Origin: an uncultured Alphaproteobacteria bacterium
GTDB taxonomy: Bacteria; Pseudomonadota; Alphaproteobacteria; RF32; CAG-239
Direction: 5' to 3'
DNA: 8,056 bases
Assembly (NCBI GenBank): GCA_944391365.1
Contig: CALXTH010000001.1
Location: 1 to 8,056, forward strand
The notes below the pieces were generated by a model, which saw only the letters and a list, made by a program, of their open reading frames with translations, was not told the origin of the DNA and made no database searches. Made by a program: the position numbers and the translations under genes. Below, piece by piece: positions 1 to 6,129 of this stretch (the stretch's first letter is position 1; every line of letters starts with the position of its first letter).

Positions 1-344
1 TCGGCAAATTTCATTGAGACTTCTTCAAAACGCTTGAGCAAATCGCGGGTTTCGCTCAACCCGTCCATAATATTTTCCATCACATTCTTATGCGGATCAA
101 GCTTTGGCTCCTGCTCCAAATATCCGACCTTCACACCGTCGGCAGCCCAAGCCTCACCATTAAATTCCTTGTCCACCCCGGCCATAATTTTAAGCAGGGT
201 CGACTTGCCCGCACCGTTCACACCGAGCACGCCGATTTTCGCTCCCGGCAAAAAAGACAGCGTAATTCCCTTAAACAGTTCTTTTCCATTCGGAAAAACT
301 TTGGTTAAATTTTGCATGACAAAAATATACAGATAAGACGCCAT
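1..344 (-). CDS. ettA: Energy-dependent translational throttle protein EttA (ABC-F), N-terminal part, cut by the left edge
   Basis: The first 114 codons of an ABC-F ATPase are present; the rest lies beyond position 1. EttA binds the ribosomal E site and gates entry into elongation according to ATP/ADP level; it is soluble and has no membrane domain. The sequence shows the EttA-type start (MASYLYIFVMQNLTKVF), a SFLPGAKIGVLG strand, the Walker A motif GVNGAGKST at residues 41-49, and a Q-loop region YLEQEPKLDP. Order and spacing match the first ABC domain of the family. The ATG at 344-342 is preceded by GAGGAG at 360-355 with a 10-nt gap and by its own promoter. A later in-frame ATG (residue 10) would remove a conserved strand and has no comparable ribosome binding site. 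The Walker B motif, signature motif and second domain are outside the window. EttA is preferred over Uup or YheS because of the N-terminus; the family is near certain and the subfamily very likely. Confidence 0.93.
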   Translation of the reverse strand, partial: MASYLYIFVMQNLTKVFPNGKELFKGITLSFLPGAKIGVLGVNGAGKSTLLKIMAGVDKEFNGEAWAADGVKVGYLEQEPKLDPHKNVMENIMDGLSETRDLLKRFEEVSMKFA

Positions 345-388
345 GTAATATTTACTCCTCAAAACATGTTTTCAATCAATCTGCGCCG

Positions 389-416
389 AGTATAACGGCT
401 TTTTCTGAAGTTGCAA
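389..416 (-). promoter_or_regulatory. Sigma70-type promoter of ettA
   Basis: On the minus strand, TTGCAA (416-411) and TATACT (394-389) are separated by 16 bp. The predicted start near 382 gives a leader of about 38 nt with GAGGAG before the ettA ATG. The promoter sits in the 97-bp gap after the secreted-protein gene, where no convincing GC-rich terminator is visible, so ettA may also receive read-through. Confidence 0.6.
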
Positions 417-441
417 TCTTTTTAAAAAGTTAAAAAGCGGC

Positions 442-1110
442 TCACCACTTGGCTTTAATATGCCCGACGCTGCTTTCGGATTGCACGGCAGAATACCGTG
501 ACGGATGATCATCAACCGCCGCACTCGGAACCACATCGCGCACGGCAGAAGGAACCGCGGCAACCTGTCCCTCCGCCCCGCCGGCATAAACCGTCTGCAC
601 ATCCTGTTCATTGCCGTCCGGCATAATATTAATCTGTCCGACCTTCACATTTTTTCCGCCGTCATAAATTGCCTGCGCTTTTTCGCGGGCCTGCTCGTCA
701 GGCTGATAGATCTGCCGGGCATCATAAGGCTGGCGCGGGGTCACAATCTGCCCGTCCGGCATTTTAATGGTTCCGTCGCCATACAGCGTTGCCTGAAAAA
801 TCCCCTGATTGTCAAACCGGCGGTTAATCTCCGCACACTCAAACAACCCGTCATATTGCTTGGAAAGATAAGCATCAGCTTTTTCCTCATTATAAGCATA
901 CATCGCCTGCGCCTGCAAACTGTCATTCGGCGCCTTGGAAATAAGAATAGCCATTGCCAGCATCTCAAAAGTCCCGTACTTTGAAGCCCCACAGGCCAAC
1001 CCCTGACCGGCCACCGCCCCCAAAGCCCGCACTTCGTCCAAATAAGCCATCTGCGCTTCGGCCGGCGCCGCAAACAAAGACAAAGCCAAGATCCAACCAC
1101 ATTTTTTCAT
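442..1110 (-). CDS. Secreted protein of unknown function, 222 aa
   Basis: I do not recognise this family. The first 19 residues form a clear Sec signal peptide: basic start MKKCGW, hydrophobic core ILALSLFAAP, and a cleavage site after AEA at A19/Q20. The mature protein of about 203 residues has a helical-looking N-terminal half (about 20-95) with cysteines at 40 and 92 that could form a disulfide once exported. A repeated motif follows: TIKMPDGQIV around 114-123 and QINIMPDGNE around 159-168, each followed by a Tyr-containing segment. The tail is low in complexity and rich in Ser, Ala and Val. The start is set by GGAGGAG at 1125-1119, 8 nt before the ATG at 1110; a start nine codons further upstream would place this Shine-Dalgarno inside the coding region. 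The stop is TGA. It is transcribed divergently from rpmJ with its own strong promoter. Export to the periplasm or cell surface is inferred; the role is unknown. Confidence 0.82.
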   Translation of the reverse strand: MKKCGWILALSLFAAPAEAQMAYLDEVRALGAVAGQGLACGASKYGTFEMLAMAILISKAPNDSLQAQAMYAYNEEKADAYLSKQYDGLFECAEINRRFDNQGIFQATLYGDGTIKMPDGQIVTPRQPYDARQIYQPDEQAREKAQAIYDGGKNVKVGQINIMPDGNEQDVQTVYAGGAEGQVAAVPSAVRDVVPSAAVDDHPSRYSAVQSESSVGHIKAKW

Positions 1111-1118
1111 CTGAGATT

Positions 1119-1125
1119 CTCCTCC
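1119..1125 (-). promoter_or_regulatory. Strong Shine-Dalgarno that fixes the start of the 222-aa secreted protein
   Basis: GGAGGAG on the minus strand lies 8 nt before the ATG at 1110-1108. It decides between this start and a longer reading beginning at 1137, which would lack a ribosome binding site and add nine residues in front of the signal peptide. Confidence 0.8.
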
Positions 1126-1136
1126 GTACGGCGGCA

Positions 1137-1164
1137 ATTATAGCCTTTATTCTCAAAATATCAA
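1137..1164 (-). promoter_or_regulatory. Near-consensus sigma70-type promoter of the 222-aa secreted protein
   Basis: On the minus strand, TTGATA (1164-1159) is followed after 16 bp by a perfect TATAAT (1142-1137). The predicted start near 1130 gives a leader of about 20 nt containing GGAGGAG. This is among the best promoters in the window and is back to back with the rpmJ promoter. Confidence 0.7.
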
Positions 1165-1192
1165 GTTTTTTACCGGATTTATAATTTTATGG

Positions 1193-1219
1193 TTGACAAA
1201 CGCTTCCTTTTATCATAAG
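1193..1219 (+). promoter_or_regulatory. Promoter of rpmJ
   Basis: A consensus -35 TTGACA (1193-1198) is followed by a weaker -10, best read as CATAAG (1214-1219), with a short 15-bp spacer. The implied leader is about 25 nt and contains AGGA at 1241. The -35 is strong; the exact -10 is less sure. Confidence 0.5.
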
Positions 1220-1251
1220 TTTCAGGCAAATCTTCATATAAGGAAAGAAAA

Positions 1252-1377
1252 ATGAAAGTTTACAGCTCTTTGAAATCAAAGAAAACACGTGATAAAGACT
1301 GCAAAATCGTCCGCCGCAAAGGCCGTGTTTACATCATCAACAAAAAGAACCCGAAGCTCAAAGCACGCCAGGGCTGA
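1252..1377 (+). CDS. rpmJ: 50S ribosomal protein L36 (bL36), zinc-free 41-residue form
   Basis: This is a 41-codon gene encoding bL36, the smallest large-subunit protein, which binds 23S rRNA. The product begins MKVYSSLKSKK and ends with the family hallmark KNPKLKARQG, with RRKGRVYIIN in the middle. The classical zinc-ribbon form has three Cys and one His. Here only Cys17 remains and a lysine-rich insertion enlarges the N-terminal part, so this is the C-minus, zinc-independent type seen in Alphaproteobacteria. AGGAAAG at 1241-1247 precedes the ATG with AGGA 7 nt away, and the stop is TGA. It is transcribed alone from its own promoter and ends at a hairpin terminator. Because it needs no zinc it is unlikely to be part of a Zur-controlled paralogue switch. 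The identification is very sure. Confidence 0.96.
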   Translation: MKVYSSLKSKKTRDKDCKIVRRKGRVYIINKKNPKLKARQG

Positions 1378-1408
1378 TTGTTGAAGATAACATCTTTGGA
1401 ACATTCAT

Positions 1409-1441
1409 AAAAAAGTCTGCCGTATTCAAGCAGACTTTTTT
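1409..1441 (+). terminator. Intrinsic terminator of rpmJ (potentially bidirectional)
   Basis: GTCTGC (1415-1420) pairs with GCAGAC (1430-1435) across a 9-nt loop. The stem is extended by an A6 run on the left and a T6 run on the right (1436-1441), giving a 12-bp stem whose last half is the U tract. The A6 run would serve as U tract on the other strand, so it can also stop minus-strand transcription. Confidence 0.88.
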
Positions 1442-1442
1442 G

Positions 1443-1489
1443 TTATATCCCGAAAACCAACTGCCTAGCCGGCGGTTTTCGGGATATAA
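1443..1489. repeat. Perfect 16-bp inverted repeat with 15-nt loop
   Basis: TTATATCCCGAAAACC (1443-1458) is perfectly mirrored at 1474-1489 across a 15-nt spacer. There is no T run directly after the arm on either strand, so it is not a standard intrinsic terminator. It fills the space between the rpmJ terminator and the terminator of the convergent gene, touching both. It could be a genomic repeat unit, a structured RNA end, or a binding site for a dimeric protein; the sequence does not decide. Confidence 0.85.
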
Positions 1490-1519
1490 AAAAGCCCGTC
1501 TGCCTCAACAGACGAGCTT
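1488..1519 (-). terminator. Intrinsic terminator of the 233-aa gene
   Basis: Read on the minus strand, CGTCTG pairs with CAGACG (1514-1509 with 1502-1497) across a 6-nt loop. The stem is extended by AAGC/GCTT after one mismatch and followed by six T. It starts 9 nt after the TAA stop of the orphan gene. Its core resembles that of the rpmJ terminator (shared GTCTGCC). Confidence 0.88.
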
Positions 1520-1527
1520 CAACAAAA

Positions 1528-2229
1528 TTACACATAATGCAAAACAGCTCTGGCCTTTAAATTCGGCCGCCTCTGTTTTTTAAAAGCCGGCAACATCGCA
1601 AAAGACCCTGACTGACGAAACTCAACCACACGGGTCATATCTTCCGACTGCCTGCCCCCAAAACTGATACTTTCTTTTGCCACCCAGTAATTCCCGGTAA
1701 GAGGATCCCCGCCCAGAGAACATAAAAACGGATCCAACACATTTAAATCCGCTTTGGCTGCCGAATGTCCGTGAAAAGCCTTAAACCAAAAGTCACTGCT
1801 CCCCATCGTACAACACCGGCCACTCAGACGAACCGAACAGCAATACATGCCGCCTTCAAACCAATTGACATTATCGGGACCATCTTTTAAGTGCAGAACT
1901 TCCGAACCTAAAACCACACCCCAAACCTCCTTTCCGGAGACCGGAAACCACGATTTTACAAAATCAGTAAACATCACTTGAAAAGGATACTTCACCAAAT
2001 CGCCCAGAACAAAATCATCATCGGCAAAAATCTTCCGCCGGGTCAGTTCGTGTTCAACAAAAGTTTCCACATCTTTCAGGGTACATCCCATCAAAGCCAA
2101 CGACGGCTGCACGATTTCAAAATCATGCATTTCTTTTGGCTGCCAGCCGTTGTTAAACGCTTTCAAATCACAAAGATGACAATCCTTCAACAAAAGCAAA
2201 GCATCTTTCAAAAATTTTTCTTTCTCCAT
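1528..2229 (-). CDS. Hypothetical cytosolic cysteine-containing protein, 233 aa
   Basis: I do not recognise this protein. There is no signal peptide and no membrane segment, so it should be cytosolic. The N-terminus (1-25) is an amphipathic helix ending in a C17-x2-C20 pair. Further cysteines are at 49, 130-131, 139-140 and 170. The two Cys-Cys pairs nine residues apart (MYCCSV and GRCCTM) are unusual and could bind metal, but no known metal-site spacing is complete. Aromatic-rich segments around 83-105 and 145-155 and Gly-rich turns suggest a compact alpha/beta domain. The C-terminus is basic (KKQRRPNLKAR). The ATG at 2229 lacks a good Shine-Dalgarno; its leader is AT-rich, and the next Met (residue 34) would drop the N-terminal helix. 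The gene has its own promoter and terminator, so it is monocistronic. The reading frame is well supported by length and bracketing signals; the function is unknown. Confidence 0.78.
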   Translation of the reverse strand: MEKEKFLKDALLLLKDCHLCDLKAFNNGWQPKEMHDFEIVQPSLALMGCTLKDVETFVEHELTRRKIFADDDFVLGDLVKYPFQVMFTDFVKSWFPVSGKEVWGVVLGSEVLHLKDGPDNVNWFEGGMYCCSVRLSGRCCTMGSSDFWFKAFHGHSAAKADLNVLDPFLCSLGGDPLTGNYWVAKESISFGGRQSEDMTRVVEFRQSGSFAMLPAFKKQRRPNLKARAVLHYV

Positions 2230-2273
2230 AATTATAAAATTTTATAAATACATAATAAACTTAAGATAACCGG

Positions 2274-2301
2274 ATTTTAATCTTCCATAGACAAAAGTCA
2301 A
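2274..2301 (-). promoter_or_regulatory. Promoter of the 233-aa orphan gene
   Basis: On the minus strand, TTGACT (2301-2296) and TAAAAT (2279-2274) are 16 bp apart. The predicted start near 2267 gives a leader of about 38 nt, very AT-rich and without a Shine-Dalgarno. A TATAAT at 2236-2231 lies too close to the ATG to serve unless the transcript begins inside the coding region. Confidence 0.5.
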
Positions 2302-2383
2302 CAAAATTATTTTGACCGGATTTCTTTCCGCCCGAACTTTTTATGAGCATTTTTCTGACCGGAAAAAATCACTCCTGATGGAT

Positions 2384-2491
2384 GTGAACCTGATAAATGC
2401 CTGTGCTACGCCGTTATTTTTGAACGACGTGTACAATAAAAAGTACACGAGCGAAAAAATAACAAGCATGACAGGCATTTTGCAGGTTCAC
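2384..2491. repeat. 108-nt imperfect palindrome (long hairpin or palindromic element)
   Basis: Four nested paired blocks fold this stretch onto itself: GTGAACCTG (2384-2392) with 2483-2491, AAATGCCTGT (2395-2404) with 2471-2480, GTTATTTTT (2413-2421) with 2455-2463, and CGTGTAC (2428-2434) with 2443-2449. Together they make 35 bp with small internal loops and an 8-nt apical loop. The outer end coincides with the stop codon of the lipoprotein gene, so on the minus strand it forms that gene's 3' end. No U tract follows the base, so it is not a textbook terminator. No target-site duplication is obvious in the flanks. The rest of the gene-free stretch 2230-2490 holds only a promoter and a short direct repeat, TGACCGGA (2313 and 2356). 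Confidence 0.85.
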
Positions 2492-3261
2492 TAAGAGTTG
2501 AGGATCATATAATCAATCCTCTCCTTGCTCGCACTAATCACTTTGAAAACAATATTGTTCACCCGATAATTGCCGGACTTGAGCGGAAAAGTCAAAACCT
2601 CAAATTGACCGGTCGCCCCGCCGGTGGGATCATAACTCAGATAAGTGAAAAACATCTTGCCGTTGTTAATACCGTCATAACGCAAATCATACCCCATTTC
2701 GGGCTCGGTCTGATTGGTGGTTGTCACCGTCACCGGCCGGAAATGAAAATTGCTCGGCGAGGGAATATATTCTTCATCCAACAAAACCAGCCGCTTGTTG
2801 CGGATTTGCCCCGGACGCTCATAAACCGTCCCGTCGCGCCGCACCAGCAGCACAAAACTTTCAATATCCATCGGCACCAGCACATAATCTTCATCATCGA
2901 TTCGCACCTGACCGATAATCGGACTTTCCTCATCGGTTTTAAACATAATCGGTGTTGAAATCCCGACCATACCGCCGTCCATCGCCGCATAAACCTTGTC
3001 GGAAATCATAAAATCCTTGCGAAAAGTTTTAGTCGAAATCATCGAATACCCGGTATAAGCCGTCTGCAGCTCATTAACCCGCTTGCTGCTTTCGGTCACA
3101 TATTCGGTTTTCAGGAGCAGCGGCTCCTGCGCAAAAAACTCTATCGGATAAGAATTCCAGCTTTCCACCCACTGGCTCCGCTCTTCCCAGACCGAAACAT
3201 CTCCGGCATAAACACAGGAAGACAAAAACAAAGCACTCCACAAAACCGCAGCTTTTTTCAT
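2491..3261 (-). CDS. Putative exported lipoprotein of unknown function, 256 aa
   Basis: I do not recognise this family. The N-terminus is a signal peptide: MKK, then hydrophobic AAVLWSALFL, then a lipobox-like LSSC ending at Cys16. Cys16 is the only cysteine in the protein, which favours lipidation. A signal peptidase I site after VYA (residue 19) is the alternative. The mature part looks beta-rich, with many alternating hydrophobic stretches (YVLVPMDIESFVLLV at 126-140, KRLVLLDEEYI at 156-166) and acidic loops such as IDDEDY, plus a Thr-rich segment around 178-185. It has no membrane segment after the signal and no recognisable catalytic motif. The ATG at 3261 has a modest GGA 4-6 nt upstream. 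The stop is TAG followed at once by an in-frame TGA. It has its own promoter that overlaps the prmA promoter head to head. The envelope location is fairly sure; the role is unknown. Confidence 0.82.
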   Translation of the reverse strand: MKKAAVLWSALFLSSCVYAGDVSVWEERSQWVESWNSYPIEFFAQEPLLLKTEYVTESSKRVNELQTAYTGYSMISTKTFRKDFMISDKVYAAMDGGMVGISTPIMFKTDEESPIIGQVRIDDEDYVLVPMDIESFVLLVRRDGTVYERPGQIRNKRLVLLDEEYIPSPSNFHFRPVTVTTTNQTEPEMGYDLRYDGINNGKMFFTYLSYDPTGGATGQFEVLTFPLKSGNYRVNNIVFKVISASKERIDYMILNS

Positions 3262-3299
3262 TTTCCAACTCTGTCTAAAATTAAAATATTATTTATCTT

Positions 3300-3329
3300 T
3301 TGTCATTATACTCACAAATAAAATATAGT
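3300..3329 (+). promoter_or_regulatory. Promoter of the prmA-aminopeptidase operon
   Basis: TTGTCA (3300-3305) and TATAGT (3324-3329) are 18 bp apart, with a predicted start near 3336. The leader is short and carries AGGAA at 3352-3356. The two elements lie on top of the -10 and -35 of the opposing promoter. Confidence 0.5.
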
Positions 3330-3332
3330 AAA
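3305..3332 (-). promoter_or_regulatory. Promoter of the putative lipoprotein gene
   Basis: On the minus strand, TTTACT (3332-3327) and a perfect TATAAT (3310-3305) are 16 bp apart, with a predicted start near 3298. It occupies nearly the same base pairs as the prmA promoter on the other strand. Confidence 0.55.
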
Positions 3333-3364
3333 CAAATCTTTATCAGTTATTAGGAAAAAAATAA

Positions 3365-4246
3365 ATGCCAGGATTTTCCAAAGGCGGCAGCTGCTGGCAG
3401 CTGATTTTTGAAGCCACAGACCTCTACAACGCAGATTTCAGCAATTTCATTGAAGAATATTTCACCACCTCAACCCTTGATTACACCGACGACGGACAAG
3501 AACAAATATCGGCTTATGCCGAACTGGGTTTTGACGAAGACGCCTTCATCACTGAAGCCGGACTGCGGGGCATCAGCCTGCCTCCGTATCACAAACAGCT
3601 TTTGGAAAGCAGCAACTGGCTGAAAGATTATGTCATCGAATACGCCCCGGTTGAAATCGCCGATTTTCTGATTTACGGCATTCATGAAAAAACCATCCCC
3701 GCAACCGATAAAATCCCGTTGCAAATTTACGCCGCAACCGCTTTCGGCTCAGAACATCCGACCACCCGCTGTTGTATCAAAGCCCTGTGTGAGCTTCATG
3801 CCAAAGGCTTTCACCCCCGCAAAATTCTTGATATGGGAACCGGCTCCGGAATTCTGGCTCTGGCCGCCTCAAAACTCTGGCCATCGGCAGTGATTCTGGC
3901 CGCCGATATTGATGAGGAAGCCGTTATTGTCACGCTGCAAAACGCCGCCGCCAACCACACGGACGAAAACCTGACCGCCATTCAAAGCGACGGCTATGCC
4001 CATCCCCTTATCAAAGAAAATGCCCCGTATGATTTAATTTTTTCCAACATTCTGGCCCGACCGCTGATTGACATGGCTCCTGACCTTTATCAAAACCTTG
4101 CCGCCGGCGGCTATGCCATTCTGTCGGGCTTTGTTGCCGACCAGGAGGACTGGGTTGTCGACGCCCACCAAAAACAAGGACTGAAAAAAATAAAAAGCTA
4201 TCAGATAGAAGACTGGCGCGCCGCTTTAATGGAGAAAAAACAATGA
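3365..4246 (+). CDS. prmA: Ribosomal protein L11 methyltransferase
   Basis: PrmA is a cytosolic S-adenosylmethionine-dependent enzyme that methylates amino groups of ribosomal protein L11. The product has 293 residues, the usual length. Residues 1-90 form the substrate-recognition domain, followed by a linker. Around 125 is FGSEHPTT, the family's FGTGxHPTT loop with slight changes. Motif I is LDMGTGSG around 155-162, AADIDEE with Asp181 is the acidic ribose-binding position, and SNILARPL around 227-234 is the PrmA form of the catalytic motif, with Asn228. AGGAA (3352-3356) precedes the ATG by 8 nt. Its stop overlaps the start of the aminopeptidase gene (ATGA), showing translational coupling. 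The same pair of genes is adjacent in other Alphaproteobacteria as far as I recall. No key residue is missing; the identification is firm. Confidence 0.95.
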   Translation: MPGFSKGGSCWQLIFEATDLYNADFSNFIEEYFTTSTLDYTDDGQEQISAYAELGFDEDAFITEAGLRGISLPPYHKQLLESSNWLKDYVIEYAPVEIADFLIYGIHEKTIPATDKIPLQIYAATAFGSEHPTTRCCIKALCELHAKGFHPRKILDMGTGSGILALAASKLWPSAVILAADIDEEAVIVTLQNAAANHTDENLTAIQSDGYAHPLIKENAPYDLIFSNILARPLIDMAPDLYQNLAAGGYAILSGFVADQEDWVVDAHQKQGLKKIKSYQIEDWRAALMEKKQ

Positions 4247-5982
4247 CCCTGGATGAATTCAAAACCCTGTTGCAAAAACAAAAAATCAACGTTTTTTTCC
4301 TCCCGCGGGGCAATTGCTTTCTTGGACAGGACATCCTCCCCGAAGAAAACCTCCTCAGACAACTCACCGGCTTCACCGGATCAGCCGGTTCACTGCTGAT
4401 TCTCACCAAAGGAAAATCTGTCCTTTTTGTTGACGGCCGTTATGAACTTCAGGCCGCCGGACAAATTGACAACCAGCAAATCGGTATCATCTGCACCACC
4501 ACCGGTCATATCTCACCCACAGAATGGATGAAGAACAAACTCCCGGAAAAATTCGTCCTGGGTTTTGATCCCTGGCTCATCAGCCATCAGGAATTTCTGC
4601 ACTGGAACCGGACATGCCCGTCATTCAAACTCATCCCGCTGCCGCTTGACAAACTGCTCCGTGTGCAACCCCAAATTCCCAAAAGTAAAATCTTTGAACA
4701 TAACATTGAATTTTGCGGCGTCTCAAGAGATGAAAAAATCTCCGCCGTCCTAACCTCGTTACAACAGGAAAATCTGGACGCATACCTTTTCACCGCCGCC
4801 GACAGCTCATCCTGGCTGCTCAATCTGCGCGCCCCGAGTCTGCCCGACACCCCGCTGCTGCGCGGCTATACGCTAATCGACCGGCAAGGCAGCGTCAGCC
4901 TGTTCACATATGCCCACGACATTGAAGACACTAAGACCATAAACGGCCTGAATATTTATGACATCACCGAACTTCCCAAACGTCTGTCTGCTTACAAACG
5001 CCAAACCGTCGGCGTCGACTTCAACATCTGCCCGGAACAGATTTTCTCCTTTGCAAAAAAATACAAAATCACTCTACGCCACCGGGCTGACATCGCCGCC
5101 CCTCTCAAATGTATCAAAAACCCGGTCGAACTTCAGGGAATCCGCGAAGCTCACATCCGGGACGGAATCGCCCTCGTCCTCTTTTTGCACTGGCTGGACA
5201 ATGCCCCCGCCGGACAAACTGAACTCGACATTGTCCAAAAGCTTCGGGAATTCCGCCAGCGACAACAAAACTTTTTTTCCGACAGTTTTGCAACCATCGC
5301 CGCTTTTGGCCCCAACGGAGCAATTATCCACTACCAGCCTGTTTCTGAAACCAATCTTGAACTGAAACCAGGCTCGCTCCTTTTGCTTGACAGCGGCGGA
5401 CAATACTTTGACGGCACCACCGATGTCACCCGCACCGTTGCCGTCGGAACCCCTGACACCGAAATGATCGACAAATACACAACCGTCCTGAAAGGACACA
5501 TTGCCCTGTTATCAGCAATCTTTCCCGAAGGCACGGCCGGCCGCCAACTGGATACCCTCGCCCGGGCGCCGCTATGGCGCTGCGGCATAGACTACAACCA
5601 CGGCACCGGACACGGCGTCGGTTGTTTTCTGAATGTTCACGAAGGACCCACCGGCATCTCCAAAACCTATTCGGCTCAACCGCTTGCGACCGGGATGATC
5701 ACCTCCGTCGAACCCGGATACTACCGGGAAAACCATTACGGCATCCGCATCGAAAACCTTGCTGAAGTCATTGAGGCCGACCAGACGGGATTTCTGACAT
5801 TCAGCTCTCTGACTCTCGTCCCCTATGACCGCCGACTGATAAACCCCGCCCTACTCTCCAAAGACGAGCTCGACTGGATTGATACCTATCACCGACGAGT
5901 CGCCGACACATTATCTCCCCGCCTCCCGGCCGAAACGGCAAAATGGCTGAAAAAAGCCTGCCGCCCGCTGATAAAAAAATAA
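4243..5982 (+). CDS. Aminopeptidase P family protein (Xaa-Pro aminopeptidase, peptidase M24B), long three-domain form
   Basis: This enzyme removes an N-terminal residue that precedes proline, using two divalent metal ions (usually manganese), in the cytosol. At 579 residues it is longer than the roughly 440-residue E. coli PepP type. It follows the three-domain XPNPEP1-like plan: two creatinase-like N-terminal domains (about 1-140 and 150-300), the catalytic pita-bread fold (about 305-520) and a C-terminal extension. All five metal ligands are visible: Asp383 and Asp394 in LLLLDSGGQY and GTTDVTRT, His457 in GTGHGVG, Glu490 in TSVEPGYY, Glu504 in GIRIENL. Their spacing agrees closely with human XPNPEP1. 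HGTGHGVG and RIENL are family signatures. GGAG (4231-4234) lies 8 nt before the ATG, which overlaps the prmA stop. No clear terminator follows, so transcription may continue into the membrane-protein gene. Family assignment is firm; exact peptide preference is inferred. Confidence 0.94.
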   Translation: MTLDEFKTLLQKQKINVFFLPRGNCFLGQDILPEENLLRQLTGFTGSAGSLLILTKGKSVLFVDGRYELQAAGQIDNQQIGIICTTTGHISPTEWMKNKLPEKFVLGFDPWLISHQEFLHWNRTCPSFKLIPLPLDKLLRVQPQIPKSKIFEHNIEFCGVSRDEKISAVLTSLQQENLDAYLFTAADSSSWLLNLRAPSLPDTPLLRGYTLIDRQGSVSLFTYAHDIEDTKTINGLNIYDITELPKRLSAYKRQTVGVDFNICPEQIFSFAKKYKITLRHRADIAAPLKCIKNPVELQGIREAHIRDGIALVLFLHWLDNAPAGQTELDIVQKLREFRQRQQNFFSDSFATIAAFGPNGAIIHYQPVSETNLELKPGSLLLLDSGGQYFDGTTDVTRTVAVGTPDTEMIDKYTTVLKGHIALLSAIFPEGTAGRQLDTLARAPLWRCGIDYNHGTGHGVGCFLNVHEGPTGISKTYSAQPLATGMITSVEPGYYRENHYGIRIENLAEVIEADQTGFLTFSSLTLVPYDRRLINPALLSKDELDWIDTYHRRVADTLSPRLPAETAKWLKKACRPLIKK

Positions 5983-6013
5983 AGATAAAGACTTGAAAAC
6001 TTGACAGTTATGG

Positions 6014-6042
6014 TTGCCTTTTCAAAAACCGGCATATATACT
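6014..6042 (+). promoter_or_regulatory. Promoter of the MprF-like membrane protein gene
   Basis: TTGCCT (6014-6019) and TATACT (6037-6042) are 17 bp apart. The predicted start near 6049 gives a leader of about 80 nt, rich in A runs. A separate TTGACA at 6001-6006 has no -10 at suitable distance. Confidence 0.6.
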
Positions 6043-6129
6043 GGAAAACAAAGATTCTAAAGACCTGCTCTTTTCAAAAAAAAAGCACGGATAAACAAAA
6101 AAACACATTCAGTCGGGAAAATTGAAATT

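Noticed and set aside
34..336. Plus-strand frames opposite ettA and similar long shadow frames opposite the other genes.
   Set aside because: They lie antisense or out of frame to well-supported genes, lack ribosome binding sites, and give proteins of no recognisable kind.
2231..2236. TATAAT just before the orphan gene as its promoter.
   Set aside because: The transcript would begin inside the coding region, and there is no matching -35; the TTGACT/TAAAAT pair further upstream fits better.
2312..2494. A 60-codon plus-strand reading frame across the gap and the palindrome.
   Set aside because: It starts without a Shine-Dalgarno, its second half is simply the palindrome read through, and it ends inside the opposite gene; the product resembles nothing.
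6001..6006. Consensus TTGACA as -35 of the membrane-protein promoter.
   Set aside because: At 17 bp downstream there is no -10-like hexamer, and the TATACT is 30 bp away; TTGCCT at 6014 has the correct spacing.
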